This document shows positions 47,236 through 56,788 of a DNA stretch of 64,000 nt, piece after piece. Every line of letters starts with the position of its first letter. Position 1 is the stretch's first letter. The stretch is from Nitrosomonadales bacterium (lineage in GTDB: Bacteria > Pseudomonadota > Gammaproteobacteria > Burkholderiales > Gallionellaceae), in NCBI GenBank assembly GCA_016177795.1, contig JACOUM010000012.1, forward strand, positions 124,001-188,000. The letters are read 5' to 3'. The notes below the pieces were generated by a model, which was given only the letters and a program-made list of their open reading frames with translations, was not told the DNA's origin and made no database searches. A program made the translations under genes and the position numbers.

Positions 47236-48489
47236 TTAAATCCGTTCCAGCACCGCCGCGAAGAAACCGTCCGTGCCATGCAAATGCGGGCGCAGTTCCA
47301 GATAATCCCCCATCTCCAGCGCGATCTTTTGTTGCCGCAACACTTCACCGGCCGGCCGTAACACGAAGTCCGGATGAGCAGCGAGGAAGGCCTGCGCGAT
47401 AAGCTGATTTTCTTCCGGCAGGATGCTGCAAGTCGCGTATACGAGGCGGCCGCCCTTCTTTAGCAGGCGACTGGCGGAGGCGAGGATGGCCGCCTGTTTC
47501 TGCGTAAGTTCCTCGACGCTGGCGGGAGACTGGCGGAATTTCAGGTCCGGGTTGCGGCGCAATGTGCCCAAGCCGCTGCACGGCGCGTCCACCAGCACAC
47601 GGTCGATCTTGCCGGCAAGGCGCTTCACCTTGAGGTCGTTCTCGTGCGCGATCAGCATCGGCTGGATGTTGCTCGCGCCGGAACGCTTGAGGCGCGGCTT
47701 GAGGTTGGCGAGGCGTTTTTCGGAGGTGTCCATCGCATACAGGCGGCCCTGCGAATGCATCAGCGCGGACAGCAACAGCGTCTTGCCGCCCGCGCCGGCA
47801 CAGAAATCCACCACCATGTCGTTGCGCTTCGGCGCAAGCAGCAAGCCGAGCAACTGGCTGCCCTCGTCCTGTACTTCTATCTTGCCTTCAACAAACAGCG
47901 CATCGCGGCTAAGCGGGATTTTTTCCTTGAGACGGATGCCGACAGGCGAGTAAGGCGTGGCGGCGGCTTCGATATGTTTGTCGTGTAATTGCCGCAGCAC
48001 ATCGTCGCGTTTGGCGAGTAGGGTGTTGACGCGGATATCCAGCGGCGCGCCTTGCTGCATCGACAAGCCGATGGTGAGAATATCTTCATCCGAATAAGAT
48101 GTGCGCATCTTTTCTACCAGCCATTCGGGCAGTTCGGCCTGCACCGGCAATGGCAACTCCCCTGCTTTCACCCCCTTGACCGTAGCGAGCCATTCCTTTT
48201 CGTCGCGTTTCAGCACCGGTTCGATTTCACGCAGGTTATAGCCGCCGAACCTGACCAGCCAGGCCAGCGCCATGCGGCGCGGCGTAGCGTTCCCGCCGCA
48301 GGCGTGTTCCAGCAGCAAGCGGTGGCGCAACACGCCGAACACCGTCTCGGCGACCAACTCGCGCTCGTTGGAGCCGATGCGTTCATTCTTGAAAAAATAG
48401 CGCAGCGTGGTATCGGCGGGATGCGCCAGCGGCAGGATGGCGCGCAGCGCCTGGATGGCGAGTTCAAGGCGGTATTCGGTAATCAGCAT
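47236..48489 (-). CDS. RsmB/NOP-family rRNA (cytosine-5) methyltransferase
   Basis: 417 residues: an N-terminal NusB-like or PUA-like region and a C-terminal Rossmann methyltransferase. SAM-binding DFCAGAGGKTLLLSALM, the catalytic cysteines in DAPCSGLGTLRRNPD and YATCSILPEEN are present. It is of the 16S rRNA m5C class; the exact position (C967, as in RsmB) is not proven by sequence. Convergent with the thioredoxin-fusion gene. Confidence 0.9.
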   Translation of the reverse strand: MLITEYRLELAIQALRAILPLAHPADTTLRYFFKNERIGSNERELVAETVFGVLRHRLLLEHACGGNATPRRMALAWLVRFGGYNLREIEPVLKRDEKEWLATVKGVKAGELPLPVQAELPEWLVEKMRTSYSDEDILTIGLSMQQGAPLDIRVNTLLAKRDDVLRQLHDKHIEAAATPYSPVGIRLKEKIPLSRDALFVEGKIEVQDEGSQLLGLLLAPKRNDMVVDFCAGAGGKTLLLSALMHSQGRLYAMDTSEKRLANLKPRLKRSGASNIQPMLIAHENDLKVKRLAGKIDRVLVDAPCSGLGTLRRNPDLKFRQSPASVEELTQKQAAILASASRLLKKGGRLVYATCSILPEENQLIAQAFLAAHPDFVLRPAGEVLRQQKIALEMGDYLELRPHLHGTDGFFAAVLERI

Positions 48490-48646
48490 GGAAAGTTCGG
48501 CTTCTCAAATTCAGTCGCGCAGTTTAGCAGGATTGTCGGCCAACACACTCCGGTTCGGTTTCATGCCGCCGTCTGCCCGATAGGGTAAGATACGAAAGGC
48601 CTATTTGAACTGGCAGCAATCCTTGATCTGATATATCACAGGGGGC

Positions 48647-49072
48647 ATGATGAAACCGGAATGGTCAACGCAGTTTAGTGTCGGAAATGAAGTGATCGAT
48701 TCCGAACACCGCAATTTGCTGAAAATGATCAACGATGTGGAAAGTGCGATCAGGGCGGGGAACAGTTCCACGCTGCCACAGTCGTTGAAATTGCTCGAGG
48801 ATTGCGTAGCTGCTCATTTTGCAGATGAGGAAAAGATTGCGCAGGCAATCGGCTTTGACTTTACTCAAAACAAGCTGGAACATCAGTATGTTCAAAATGA
48901 GCTTCGGCACATGGTTGAAGATCTGGAGGCCAAGAATGGCTCATGGTCAGAAAGTGTAGCGGCGCATTACTCTTTTTTTCTGAGTGAATGGATGGCCGAG
49001 CACATCCTCCAGGAAGATATGCTGATGAAGTCAGTGCTACAAACTTACCCCTATGACTTCAAGCCAGATTGA
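48647..49072 (+). CDS. Bacteriohemerythrin-like protein
   Basis: 141 residues with a hemerythrin four-helix pattern: WSTQFSVGNEVIDSEHRNLL (His21), CVAAHFADEEK (His57, Glu61), KLEHQYV (His79) and WMAEHILQED (His119, Asp124). The usual HxxxH pair has Asn75 where the first His is expected, so one iron may be coordinated differently or be missing. The family binds O2 or senses it. It could buffer oxygen in a micro-oxic cell. Single gene. Confidence 0.85.
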   Translation: MMKPEWSTQFSVGNEVIDSEHRNLLKMINDVESAIRAGNSSTLPQSLKLLEDCVAAHFADEEKIAQAIGFDFTQNKLEHQYVQNELRHMVEDLEAKNGSWSESVAAHYSFFLSEWMAEHILQEDMLMKSVLQTYPYDFKPD

Positions 49073-49184
49073 TGCTGCGGTTTGACTCAAGGCGGCATAG
49101 ACAACCCATTTTCCCGCTGCCCGGATAGCTGCTATGCTTAACCCGTGCTGAAAAAGTGGCACTATTCAATTCTGGGAGACGACC

Positions 49185-49685
49185 ATGACCAAACAATCAC
49201 AGCCCGCCGGCTTTCACGCCATACGTCGCGACCGCTTGCTGCAGGAAGCGGAACATGACACCTACAAAACCAAAGGCAAACTTCCCGAGCCGACGGTCTG
49301 TCCGGGCTGCGGTGCGGTGTTCCATGCCGGCCGCTGGCAGTGGCTGGACAAGCCGAAGGATGCACATCAGACAAATTGCCCGGCATGCCACCGGGTGCAT
49401 GACCACTTCCCTGCCGGCTATGTATCGCTGGCCGGCGATTTTCTTGTGGCGCATGAACAGGAAATCCTGCAATTGATACGGCATCATGAGGCGCAGGAAA
49501 AGAAGAACCATCCCCTGCAGCGCATCATGGCCATCGAGAAGACTGAGCACGGCACTCTGGTGACCACCACCGACATCCATCTGGCGCGCGGTATCGGCGA
49601 CGCGGTGCATCATGCCTACCAGGGCGAGCTGGCGTTTCATTACAACCCGGAGCAAAGCCTGCTGCGTGTCAACTGGAGCCGTTAG
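49185..49685 (+). CDS. BCAM0308-family zinc-binding protein
   Basis: 166 residues with two CxxC pairs, CPGCGAVFHAGRW and CPACHRVHDHFPAGY, as in the BCAM0308 family. The second half is helical and charged with VTTTDIHLARGIGDAVHHAYQG. A GGGAGAC lies before the start. The molecular role is not known; the cysteines suggest zinc or a metal cluster. Confidence 0.8.
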   Translation: MTKQSQPAGFHAIRRDRLLQEAEHDTYKTKGKLPEPTVCPGCGAVFHAGRWQWLDKPKDAHQTNCPACHRVHDHFPAGYVSLAGDFLVAHEQEILQLIRHHEAQEKKNHPLQRIMAIEKTEHGTLVTTTDIHLARGIGDAVHHAYQGELAFHYNPEQSLLRVNWSR

Positions 49686-49772
49686 CGGCTAATTGTGTTG
49701 AAGCGATGGTCGCATCGCGACGTCCGGGCCAAGGCTGCCAATTGCAGCAGCTCCGATCAGAATCAGCTTTCT

Positions 49773-50216
49773 TTATTCACCGCGCACCAGCAGCACTGGA
49801 ACCGAAGCGCCGTGCGCCACGCCTTCGGCCACACTGCCCAATAACAGCCGGCTCAACCCGGTACGCCCATGCGTGCCGATCACGATCAGGTCGGCCGGCC
49901 AGTTTTGCGCCTCGTTGGTGACCACGTCGGCGACGCGCTCGCCGCCGGCTTCCAGCAGCGCGATTTCCGCTGTCGCACCCGAGTGCCGTGTTTTTTCCGC
50001 AGCCTGGGCAAGCACGCGTTCACCGGTGTGCCGCACCGCTTCCCGCAGGGTAGCGTAATCAATATAGGCATACCCCTCGGTATCCAGCGGGTATATCTCC
50101 TCGATCACATACACCAGGCGCAATTGGGCCTTGCCAGCCGCCAACCTGATTGCCTCCAGCAATGCCCGCTCGGAAGTCGCGCTGCCATCCACGGGAACCA
50201 GAATGCGTTGGTACAT
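49773..50216 (-). CDS. Universal stress protein (UspA family)
   Basis: 147 residues from [19 protein letters not shown], chosen because AGGAGG is eight bases upstream; another Met two codons earlier is too close. The ATP-binding pattern [20 protein letters not shown] is present. Usp proteins protect cells under stress through unknown partners. Neighbouring orn is 37 bp upstream. Confidence 0.92.
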   Translation of the reverse strand: MYQRILVPVDGSATSERALLEAIRLAAGKAQLRLVYVIEEIYPLDTEGYAYIDYATLREAVRHTGERVLAQAAEKTRHSGATAEIALLEAGGERVADVVTNEAQNWPADLIVIGTHGRTGLSRLLLGSVAEGVAHGASVPVLLVRGE

Positions 50217-50253
50217 AGCCATCTCCTCCTGAATGCGAGATACCGGAGCTATC

Positions 50254-50799
50254 TCAAAGCTTGAAAAAATTTTCGCGGTAGTGGCGCATCTCGGCAATGG
50301 ATTCGTAGATGTCGGCCAATGCCTCATGCTTGTTGTGTTTTTTGATGCCCTGCGCCACGTCCGGCTTCCAGCGTTTGGCAAGTTCCTTGACGGTGCTCAC
50401 GTCGAGATTGCGATAATGGAAATAATCCTCCAGCTTCGGCATCCAGCGCGCGAGGAAGCGCCGGTCCTGGCAAATCGAATTGCCGCACATCGGCGATGTT
50501 TTGGCCGGCACATATTCCTTGAGGAACTCGATCATCTGCGCCTCGACCTCCGCCTCATCCAGCACGGAAGCCTTCACCTTTTCGATCAGGCCGGATTTGC
50601 CGTGGGTGGATTTGTTCCATGCATCCATGCCGTCCAGCACGCTGTCCGGCTGATGCACCACCAGCACCGGCGCTTCGACAATTGTTTCGAGATTGCTGTC
50701 GGTGATCACCAGCGCGACCTCGATCACGCGATCGGTATCCGGGTTCAGGCCGGTCATTTCCATGTCTATCCAGACAAGGTGGTTTGGGTTTTGTGCCAT
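50254..50799 (-). CDS. orn: Oligoribonuclease
   Basis: 181 residues, a DEDDh exonuclease: [35 protein letters not shown] and HKHEALADI carry the acidic residues and His. It degrades short RNA and the c-di-GMP product pGpG. The gene lies divergent from the M48 peptidase, separated by 78 bp. Length matches E. coli Orn (181). Confidence 0.96.
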   Translation of the reverse strand: MAQNPNHLVWIDMEMTGLNPDTDRVIEVALVITDSNLETIVEAPVLVVHQPDSVLDGMDAWNKSTHGKSGLIEKVKASVLDEAEVEAQMIEFLKEYVPAKTSPMCGNSICQDRRFLARWMPKLEDYFHYRNLDVSTVKELAKRWKPDVAQGIKKHNKHEALADIYESIAEMRHYRENFFKL

Positions 50800-50877
50800 A
50801 ATTCGCGCGTCTTAAACAGGAACGATAATGGGCGTATTGTGTCACAACCATGCGCCACCCGAACACAAAATTCCCTT

Positions 50878-52128
50878 ATGACCGCTACGCAATTCACCCT
50901 TTTCTTCATCGCGGCACTCGCGCTTACCACGCTCGCCAGGCTGTGGCTGGCACGCCGCCATCTGGCGCATGTCGGCGCACATCGCGGCGCCGTGCCGGAT
51001 GCGTTCCATGAAAAAATCTCGCTCACCGACCACCAGAAGGCGGCGGATTACACTTCGGCCAAGACCCGCTTCGCCATGCTCGGCATCCTGTTCGATGCCG
51101 CGCTGCTGCTGGCCTTTACTGTGGCGGGCGGGATTCAGTTCATTGCCGATCTTTGCAATGGCTGGCTCGACACGCCGCTCACGCAGGGCATGGCAACCAT
51201 CGTTGCAGTGCTGCTGGCCTCCTCGCTGCTGGAGGTGCCGTTCAGCCTGTATCGCACCTTTGTCATCGAGGCGCGCTTCGGCTTCAACAAGATGACTCTG
51301 CGGCTGTATCTGATCGATGCTGCAAAAAGCCTGTTGCTCGGTGCGGCCATCGGCCTGCCGCTGCTGTTCGGCGTATTGTGGCTGATGGAACGCATGGGTG
51401 AATACTGGTGGCTGTATGTGTGGCTGGCATGGATGGCGTTCAATCTGCTCATCCTGTTCATCTATCCGACGTTTATTGCGCCGCTGTTCAACAAGTTCAC
51501 ACCGCTGCAGGACGAGGCGATGAAGGCGCGCATCGAAGCCCTGCTCGCCAGATGCGGCTTTACCGCGCAGGGCCTGTTCGTGATGGACGGCAGCAAGCGC
51601 AGCGCGCACGGCAACGCCTACTTCACCGGTTTCGGCAAAACCAAGCGCATCGTGTTCTTCGACACGCTGCTGGAGCGCCTGGGCGGCAATGAAATCGAGG
51701 CGGTGCTGGCGCACGAACTGGGCCACTTCAAACGCCACCATGTGCTGAAACGCATTGCGGCGACCTTTGCCATGAGTCTGGGATTCCTGTGGCTGCTCGG
51801 CCAGTTGATGCAGACTGATTGGTTCTATCAGGGGCTGGGCGTGAACACGCCATCCACCGCGCTCGCCCTGCTGCTGTTTTTCATGATCCTGCCGACCTTC
51901 AGTTTCCTGCTGCACCCGCTGCTGTCGGCCTATTCGCGCAAGCATGAATTCGAAGCCGACGAATACGCCGCCAAGCAAACTGCGGCACAGGACATGGTGA
52001 GCGCGCTGGTCAAGCTGTATCAGGACAATGCGGCGACACTCACCCCCGATCCGCTGTACTCGAAGTTCTACGATTCGCATCCGCCCGCGGCGTTGCGCAT
52101 CGCGCATTTGCAGCCTCCCCGTCTTTAA
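50878..52128 (+). CDS. M48-family membrane metallopeptidase (Ste24/HtpX type)
   Basis: 416 residues from MTATQFTLFFIAALAL. The zinc motif is VLAHELGHFKRHH (HExxH), with EADEYAAKQ supplying the third ligand. At least five hydrophobic segments precede and follow it. This large form resembles the CAAX-type Ste24 proteases; substrates are unknown. It is followed 19 bases later by the pterin dehydratase gene. Confidence 0.92.
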   Translation: MTATQFTLFFIAALALTTLARLWLARRHLAHVGAHRGAVPDAFHEKISLTDHQKAADYTSAKTRFAMLGILFDAALLLAFTVAGGIQFIADLCNGWLDTPLTQGMATIVAVLLASSLLEVPFSLYRTFVIEARFGFNKMTLRLYLIDAAKSLLLGAAIGLPLLFGVLWLMERMGEYWWLYVWLAWMAFNLLILFIYPTFIAPLFNKFTPLQDEAMKARIEALLARCGFTAQGLFVMDGSKRSAHGNAYFTGFGKTKRIVFFDTLLERLGGNEIEAVLAHELGHFKRHHVLKRIAATFAMSLGFLWLLGQLMQTDWFYQGLGVNTPSTALALLLFFMILPTFSFLLHPLLSAYSRKHEFEADEYAAKQTAAQDMVSALVKLYQDNAATLTPDPLYSKFYDSHPPAALRIAHLQPPRL

Positions 52129-52147
52129 ACTCATTGAGGAGAACATC

Positions 52148-52486
52148 ATGGAACAAGTGTGCGACCTCACCAACAAGCAATGCAAACCCTGCGAGGGCGG
52201 CGTGCCGCCGCTGTCGCAAGCGGAAATCGACCGCCTGATGCAGCAGCTGGAAGGCTGGCGGCAATCCGGCAACCTGATCGACAAGACCTACCACTTCAAA
52301 AATTACTATCAGACCATCGCGTTCGTGAACGCCATCGCCTGGATGGCGCACCGCGAAGACCATCACCCCGACCTCAAGGTCACGTTCAACAGTTGCATGG
52401 TGGAATATTCCACGCATGCCATCGGCGGCCTGTCCGAGAACGACTTCATCTGCGCCGCGAAAGTGGACGCGCTGTTCAAGATTTGA
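52148..52486 (+). CDS. phhB: Pterin-4a-carbinolamine dehydratase
   Basis: 112 residues from MEQVCDLTNKQCKPCEGG, with GAGGAG upstream. The family motif EDHHPDLKVTFN and the flanking YQTIAFVNAIAWMAH are present. It dehydrates the 4a-hydroxy pterin formed by aromatic amino-acid hydroxylases; no such hydroxylase is visible in the window. The stop overlaps the next gene's possible TTG start. Confidence 0.92.
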   Translation: MEQVCDLTNKQCKPCEGGVPPLSQAEIDRLMQQLEGWRQSGNLIDKTYHFKNYYQTIAFVNAIAWMAHREDHHPDLKVTFNSCMVEYSTHAIGGLSENDFICAAKVDALFKI

Positions 52487-52491
52487 GTGCT

Positions 52492-53373
52492 GTGCTGACA
52501 GGCCGGATTATCGCGGCATTTGGCCGCCAGTACCTGGCGCGCCTTGAGGACGGCAGTGAGCTGACCTGCCTGACGCGCGGCAAGAAAAGCGAAGTGGCCT
52601 GCGGCGACATCGTTGAAATCAAACTTACCGGCGACGCCTCGGCGGAGAACGGCGCGCAGGGCGTGATCGAGCGCATCGCGCATCGCCGCTCGCTGCTGCA
52701 CCGCTCCGACGCGTTCCGCGAAAAACTCATTGCCGCGAACGTCACGCAAATCGTCGTGGTGGTCGCTGCCGAACCCTCGTTCAGCGACGAATTGCTAGCG
52801 CGCTGCCTGGTCGCGGCATACGACCAGAAGCTGGACGTGCTGATCGTGCTGAACAAGTGCGACCTTGGCGAGGCCGCAGCCGCCGCGCGCCGGCGGCTCA
52901 TGCCCTACAGCGCCATCGGTTACCGCGTGCTGGAGCTCAGCGCCAAGCAGGACATATCACCGCTGCGCCCGTTTCTCTCCGGCCACACCAGTGTGCTGGT
53001 CGGCCAATCCGGCATGGGCAAATCCACCCTGATCAACGCGCTGCTGCCCAATGCGCAGGCCGCCACGCGCGAGATTTCCAGCGCGCTGGATTCCGGCAAA
53101 CACACCACCACCCACGCGCGCCTCTACCGCCTCGACGAAACCAGCTCATTGATCGACTGCCCCGGCGTGCAGGCGTTCGGCCTGCATCACCTGAGCTTCG
53201 GCAGCATAGAACAGGGTTTCGTCGAGTTCGCGCAATATCTCGGGAAGTGCCGCTTCCACGACTGCCACCATACGCATGAACCGGGCTGCGCGCTGCGGGA
53301 AGCCGTTGCAGCGGGAAAGATCGACGCAAGAAGGCTGGAACTGTTCCAGCAAATCGCCGCGAACAAGGCGTAG
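52492..53373 (+). CDS. rsgA: Small ribosomal subunit biogenesis GTPase RsgA
   Basis: About 293 residues. No ATG is in place; GTG at 52492 or TTG at 52483 (overlapping the previous stop) are the candidates. A circularly permuted GTPase: NKCD (VLNKCDLG) precedes Walker A VLVGQSGMGKSTLINAL, then DCPGVQAFG. The C-terminal zinc site is CRFHDCHHTHEPGC. It matures the 30S decoding site. Usually near orn, as here. Confidence 0.95.
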   Translation: MLTGRIIAAFGRQYLARLEDGSELTCLTRGKKSEVACGDIVEIKLTGDASAENGAQGVIERIAHRRSLLHRSDAFREKLIAANVTQIVVVVAAEPSFSDELLARCLVAAYDQKLDVLIVLNKCDLGEAAAAARRRLMPYSAIGYRVLELSAKQDISPLRPFLSGHTSVLVGQSGMGKSTLINALLPNAQAATREISSALDSGKHTTTHARLYRLDETSSLIDCPGVQAFGLHHLSFGSIEQGFVEFAQYLGKCRFHDCHHTHEPGCALREAVAAGKIDARRLELFQQIAANKA

Positions 53374-53389
53374 CAATCAGCTTGGGCAG

Positions 53390-53429
53390 GTGCGGATTTA
53401 TCCGCACAGAATGGGCGAATGAATTCGCC
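53390..53429. terminator. Two adjacent hairpins between convergent rsgA and srkA
   Basis: GTGCGGA-TTTA-TCCGCAC (53390-53407) and GGCGAAT-GA-ATTCGCC (53414-53429) stand back to back between the two 3' ends. No T-run follows either, so factor-independent termination is uncertain. Confidence 0.55.
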
Positions 53430-53430
53430 T

Positions 53431-54411
53431 CTACACCACCCACAGCGGCGGCTCATCCATCAGCGCGATCTGTTCGCGCAATTCCAGAATCCGGTCCTGC
53501 CAGTAGCGCTGCGTGTTGAACCACGGGAAAGCCGCGGGAAAGGCCGGATCGTCCCAGCGCCGCGCGATCCACGCGGCGTAATGAATCAGGCGCAGCGTAC
53601 GCAGCGCCTCGACCAGATGCAGCTCGCGCGGGTCGAACTCGTAAAAATCCTCGTAGCCCGCCAGCAGGTCGCCGAGTTGCTGCGTCTGCTCGGCGCGCTC
53701 GCCGGACAGCAGCATCCACAGATCCTGGATCGCCGGCCCCATGCGGCTGTCGTCGAAATCGACGAAGTGCGGGCCGAGGTCGGTCCACAGCACATTGCCG
53801 ATATGGCAGTCGCCGTGCAGGCGCAGGGTGCGCACTTCCCCGGCACGCTCGTAACAGCGCTTCACACCCTCCAGCGCCTGCGCGACCACGCCGCGATACA
53901 CCTCGGCCAGCTCCGCCGGAATGAAACCATGCGCCAGCAGGTATTCGCCCGGCTCGATGCCGAAGCTGCGGATGTCCAGCGTCGGGCGATGCCGGTAAGG
54001 CTGCAGCGCGCCGACCGCATGGATGCGCCCGATGAAGCGCCCCATCCATTCCAGCGTGTCGCAGTCATCCAGCTCCGGCGCGCGCCCGCCGTGTCTGGCG
54101 AACACCGAAAAACGAAAACCGTTGAAGGCATGCAGCGTACGGCCGTCGATCACCAAAGCAGGCACCACCGGGATCTCGCGCTCGACCAGCGCCGCGACAA
54201 AGGCATGCTCCTCCAGGATCGCCGCATCCGCCCAGCGTGCAGGACGGTAAAACTTGGCGACCAGCGGCGCGCCGTCTTCCATGCCCGCCTGATAGACGCG
54301 GTTCTCGTAACTGTTGAGGGCCAGCAAACGCCCGTCGCTGCGCAGGCCGATGCTGTCCAGCGCATCGAGCACGGCATCGGGAGTAAGCGCGGAGAAGGGT
54401 TGGGTGCGCAT
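53431..54411 (-). CDS. srkA: Stress-response kinase SrkA (YihE/RdoA family)
   Basis: 326 residues from MRTQPFSALTPDAVLDAL (E. coli 328). Kinase-like motifs: SYENRVYQ in the N-lobe, the catalytic LHGDCHIGNVLW and the metal-binding FVDFDDSRMGPA. In E. coli this Ser/Thr kinase responds to envelope stress and counters reactive oxygen. An 18-bp palindrome lies 54 bp upstream of its start. Confidence 0.93.
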   Translation of the reverse strand: MRTQPFSALTPDAVLDALDSIGLRSDGRLLALNSYENRVYQAGMEDGAPLVAKFYRPARWADAAILEEHAFVAALVEREIPVVPALVIDGRTLHAFNGFRFSVFARHGGRAPELDDCDTLEWMGRFIGRIHAVGALQPYRHRPTLDIRSFGIEPGEYLLAHGFIPAELAEVYRGVVAQALEGVKRCYERAGEVRTLRLHGDCHIGNVLWTDLGPHFVDFDDSRMGPAIQDLWMLLSGERAEQTQQLGDLLAGYEDFYEFDPRELHLVEALRTLRLIHYAAWIARRWDDPAFPAAFPWFNTQRYWQDRILELREQIALMDEPPLWVV

Positions 54412-54464
54412 GGGCGGATTGTACGGCAAGCCAGCCCGGTGCATGATGAGTCATGCTCGATCAT

Positions 54465-54482
54465 GAAATGCATATGCATTTC
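54465..54482. promoter_or_regulatory. Perfect 18-bp palindrome, possible operator
   Basis: GAAATGCATATGCATTTC between srkA and the divergent OYE-family reductase gene, 54 bp before the srkA start and 239 bp before the other. A symmetric site of this length suits a dimeric regulator, but no regulator gene is nearby. Confidence 0.5.
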
Positions 54483-54720
54483 GGCATATGTTCAAAATCC
54501 AAAGCCTGTTTGCTTTCCGGTGCAACTCGCCTGATTCGGCACGCCTGCCGGAAGACTGTTGATATTGTTACGCTTGCTTCGGAGTATATTGTCTGCCTGA
54601 ACTGGCGGTATCATCTGCTTTACGCCGATGCTGGTACTGATCAACCCACGCAGTCAACCGGGAAAATCCGGATAATTCTTTGTCCCCGGGTTAACCCGAC
54701 CACTTTTCAGGAGGGGAATC

Positions 54721-55797
54721 ATGTCACTTCTATTCTCAAAAGCCACACTGGGATCACTCCCACTGCAGAATCATCTGGTGATGGCTCCGATGACGCGTAA
54801 TCGCGCCACCGGCAATATCCCGAACGAGCTCATGGCGCAGTATTACGCGCAACGGGCAACTGCGGGGCTCATCATTACCGAAGGCACATCTCCGTCTCCC
54901 AATGGACTGGGCTATCCGCGCATACCGGGGATATTTTCTGCGGAACAGATAGCCGGATGGAAACTCGTCACCGACGCGGTTCACGCCAAGGGAGCGAAGA
55001 TGTTCATCCAGTTCATGCACTGCGGGCGCATCGGGCATCCGCTCAATCTGCCTGCGGGTGCGCGCATTCTGGCACCGTCGGCAGTGGCAGCCGCCGGCGA
55101 GATGTATACCGATGCCGAAGGCATGAAACCGAATGCCACGCCGCAGGCGATGACCGAGGCGGACATCAGGGCCGCCATAGCAGAATTTGTACAAGGCGCG
55201 AAGAACGCGATGGCTGCGGGATTCGATGGTGTCGAGCTGCACGGGGCGAACGGTTATCTGCTCGAGCAGTTCATCCGCCCGAACTCGAATCAGCGCACGG
55301 ATCGCTACGGCGGACCAATCGAGAACCGGGCGCGCTTCGTGCTCGATGTCGCCGAAGCGGTGATCATCGCCATCGGCAAGGACAAGGTCGGCATACGTTT
55401 ATCGCCGTTCGGCGTATTCAACGACATGCCGCTGTACGACGCAATGGAGGCCGATTACACGCATCTTGCACAAGAACTCAACGCACGCGGGCTGGCTTAC
55501 ATCCATCTGGTCGATCACTCGTCCATGGGTGCACCGGCAGTGCCCGATACCATGAAGGCGGCATTCCGCAAATTATTCAGGGGCACGCTGATCCTCTCCG
55601 GCGGCTATGATGCCGCACGCGCCGAGAGCGATCTGGTTGCGAACAAAGGCAATTTGATCGCCGTGGGGAAACCATTCCTTGCCAACCCTGACCTGGTCGC
55701 GCGATGGAAGACGGGCGCGGCGGTGAATGCGCCGGATATGAATACGTTTTACACGCCCGGACCCAAGGGGTATACGGATTACCCGGCGCTGGGTTGA
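54721..55797 (+). CDS. Old Yellow Enzyme family alkene reductase (NemA-like)
   Basis: 358 residues with the OYE TIM barrel: MAPMTRNRATGNIPN (FMN contact), VELHGANGYLLEQFIRP, NQRTDRYGGPIENRARF and SGGYDAARAE. It reduces activated double bonds or nitro-compounds with NAD(P)H through FMN. A long 5' region of about 310 bp precedes it. It is followed by wrbA, another flavoprotein of electrophile stress. Confidence 0.95.
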   Translation: MSLLFSKATLGSLPLQNHLVMAPMTRNRATGNIPNELMAQYYAQRATAGLIITEGTSPSPNGLGYPRIPGIFSAEQIAGWKLVTDAVHAKGAKMFIQFMHCGRIGHPLNLPAGARILAPSAVAAAGEMYTDAEGMKPNATPQAMTEADIRAAIAEFVQGAKNAMAAGFDGVELHGANGYLLEQFIRPNSNQRTDRYGGPIENRARFVLDVAEAVIIAIGKDKVGIRLSPFGVFNDMPLYDAMEADYTHLAQELNARGLAYIHLVDHSSMGAPAVPDTMKAAFRKLFRGTLILSGGYDAARAESDLVANKGNLIAVGKPFLANPDLVARWKTGAAVNAPDMNTFYTPGPKGYTDYPALG

Positions 55798-55902
55798 TCG
55801 GCAGGCAACAAATTAAAAAAGACAGATCAGGCTAACCATGCAGTACAAATGTTAATCGCGTTTTTTGGTCACGTTAATTCTGAAAACACAGGAGGTTTTA
55901 TC

Positions 55903-56538
55903 ATGACAAAAGTACTCGTCTTGTATTACAGCATGTATGGACATATCGAAATAATGGCGGATGCCATCGCCGAGGGAGCACGCACGGTGGACGGCGCGGA
56001 GGCAGTGGTCAAGCGCGTGCCGGAAATTATTCCCGAAGACCGGGCTCGTGCCATGGGCGTGAAGCTGGACCAGAAGGCGCCCATCGCAACCACCGAAGAA
56101 CTGGCCAATTACGACGCGATCATCTTCGGCACGCCGACCCGCTTCGGCAACATGGCCGCCCAGATGCGCAATTTCCTGGATCAGACCGGCAAGTTGTGGA
56201 TGAACGGCGCATTGATCGGCAAGGTCGCCAGCGTATTCACCAGCACCGGCACGCAGCACGGCGGACAGGAAACGACCATCACCTCTTTTCACTCGACGCT
56301 GCTGCATCATGGCATGGTGATCGTCGGCGTGCCGTATTCCTGCAAGGGGCTCACGGTCATGACGGAGATCACCGGCGGCTCGCCTTACGGCTCTTCGACC
56401 CTGGCCGGTGGCGACGGCAAACGCATGCCGAGCGAGAATGAACTGGAAATCGCACGCTTTCAGGGCCGGCATGTCGCCCAGATTGCAGCCAGAGACATGC
56501 ACAAAAAGGAGCGCATAATTTATGAGCAAACAACTTAA
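55903..56538 (+). CDS. wrbA: WrbA-type NAD(P)H:quinone oxidoreductase with an unusual C-terminus
   Basis: 211 residues from [19 protein letters not shown] with AGGAGG upstream. FMN-binding [27 protein letters not shown] and the [12 protein letters not shown] loop are diagnostic of WrbA. Normal WrbA ends about 195 residues in, after [14 protein letters not shown]. Here it continues as [16 protein letters not shown], which looks like the C-terminus of a BrnT-type toxin (SAR..xKKERxxYEE) that normally precedes the antitoxin gene found next. The last 17 bases overlap that antitoxin gene. Confidence 0.9.
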   Translation: MTKVLVLYYSMYGHIEIMADAIAEGARTVDGAEAVVKRVPEIIPEDRARAMGVKLDQKAPIATTEELANYDAIIFGTPTRFGNMAAQMRNFLDQTGKLWMNGALIGKVASVFTSTGTQHGGQETTITSFHSTLLHHGMVIVGVPYSCKGLTVMTEITGGSPYGSSTLAGGDGKRMPSENELEIARFQGRHVAQIAARDMHKKERIIYEQTT

Positions 56539-56788
56539 ACCGATTCCAAAATTCGCCAATGATGCTGAAGAGCGCGCCTTTTGGGAAAAGCACGATTCCA
56601 CAGACTATCTGGATTGGACGAAAGCCCAGCGGGTTGTGCTGCCTAATTTGAAGCCCACGACAAAAACGATTTCACTGCGTCTGCCTCAACATCTTCTGGA
56701 TTCCATCAAAGCCGCAGCGAATTCTCGTGACGTGCCCTACCAGTCACTTATCAAAGTGTGGTTGCAAGAGAAGTTGCACAGTCACTGA
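56522..56788 (+). CDS. BrnA/CopG-type antitoxin without its toxin
   Basis: 88 residues: [21 protein letters not shown], then a ribbon-helix-helix with [39 protein letters not shown]. This is the CopG-type antitoxin usually overlapping a BrnT (DUF497) toxin gene upstream. Here the upstream gene is wrbA, whose C-terminus resembles the lost toxin's tail, so it seems orphaned by a deletion. Base composition is AT-richer than flanking genes. Confidence 0.85.
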   Translation: MSKQLKPIPKFANDAEERAFWEKHDSTDYLDWTKAQRVVLPNLKPTTKTISLRLPQHLLDSIKAAANSRDVPYQSLIKVWLQEKLHSH

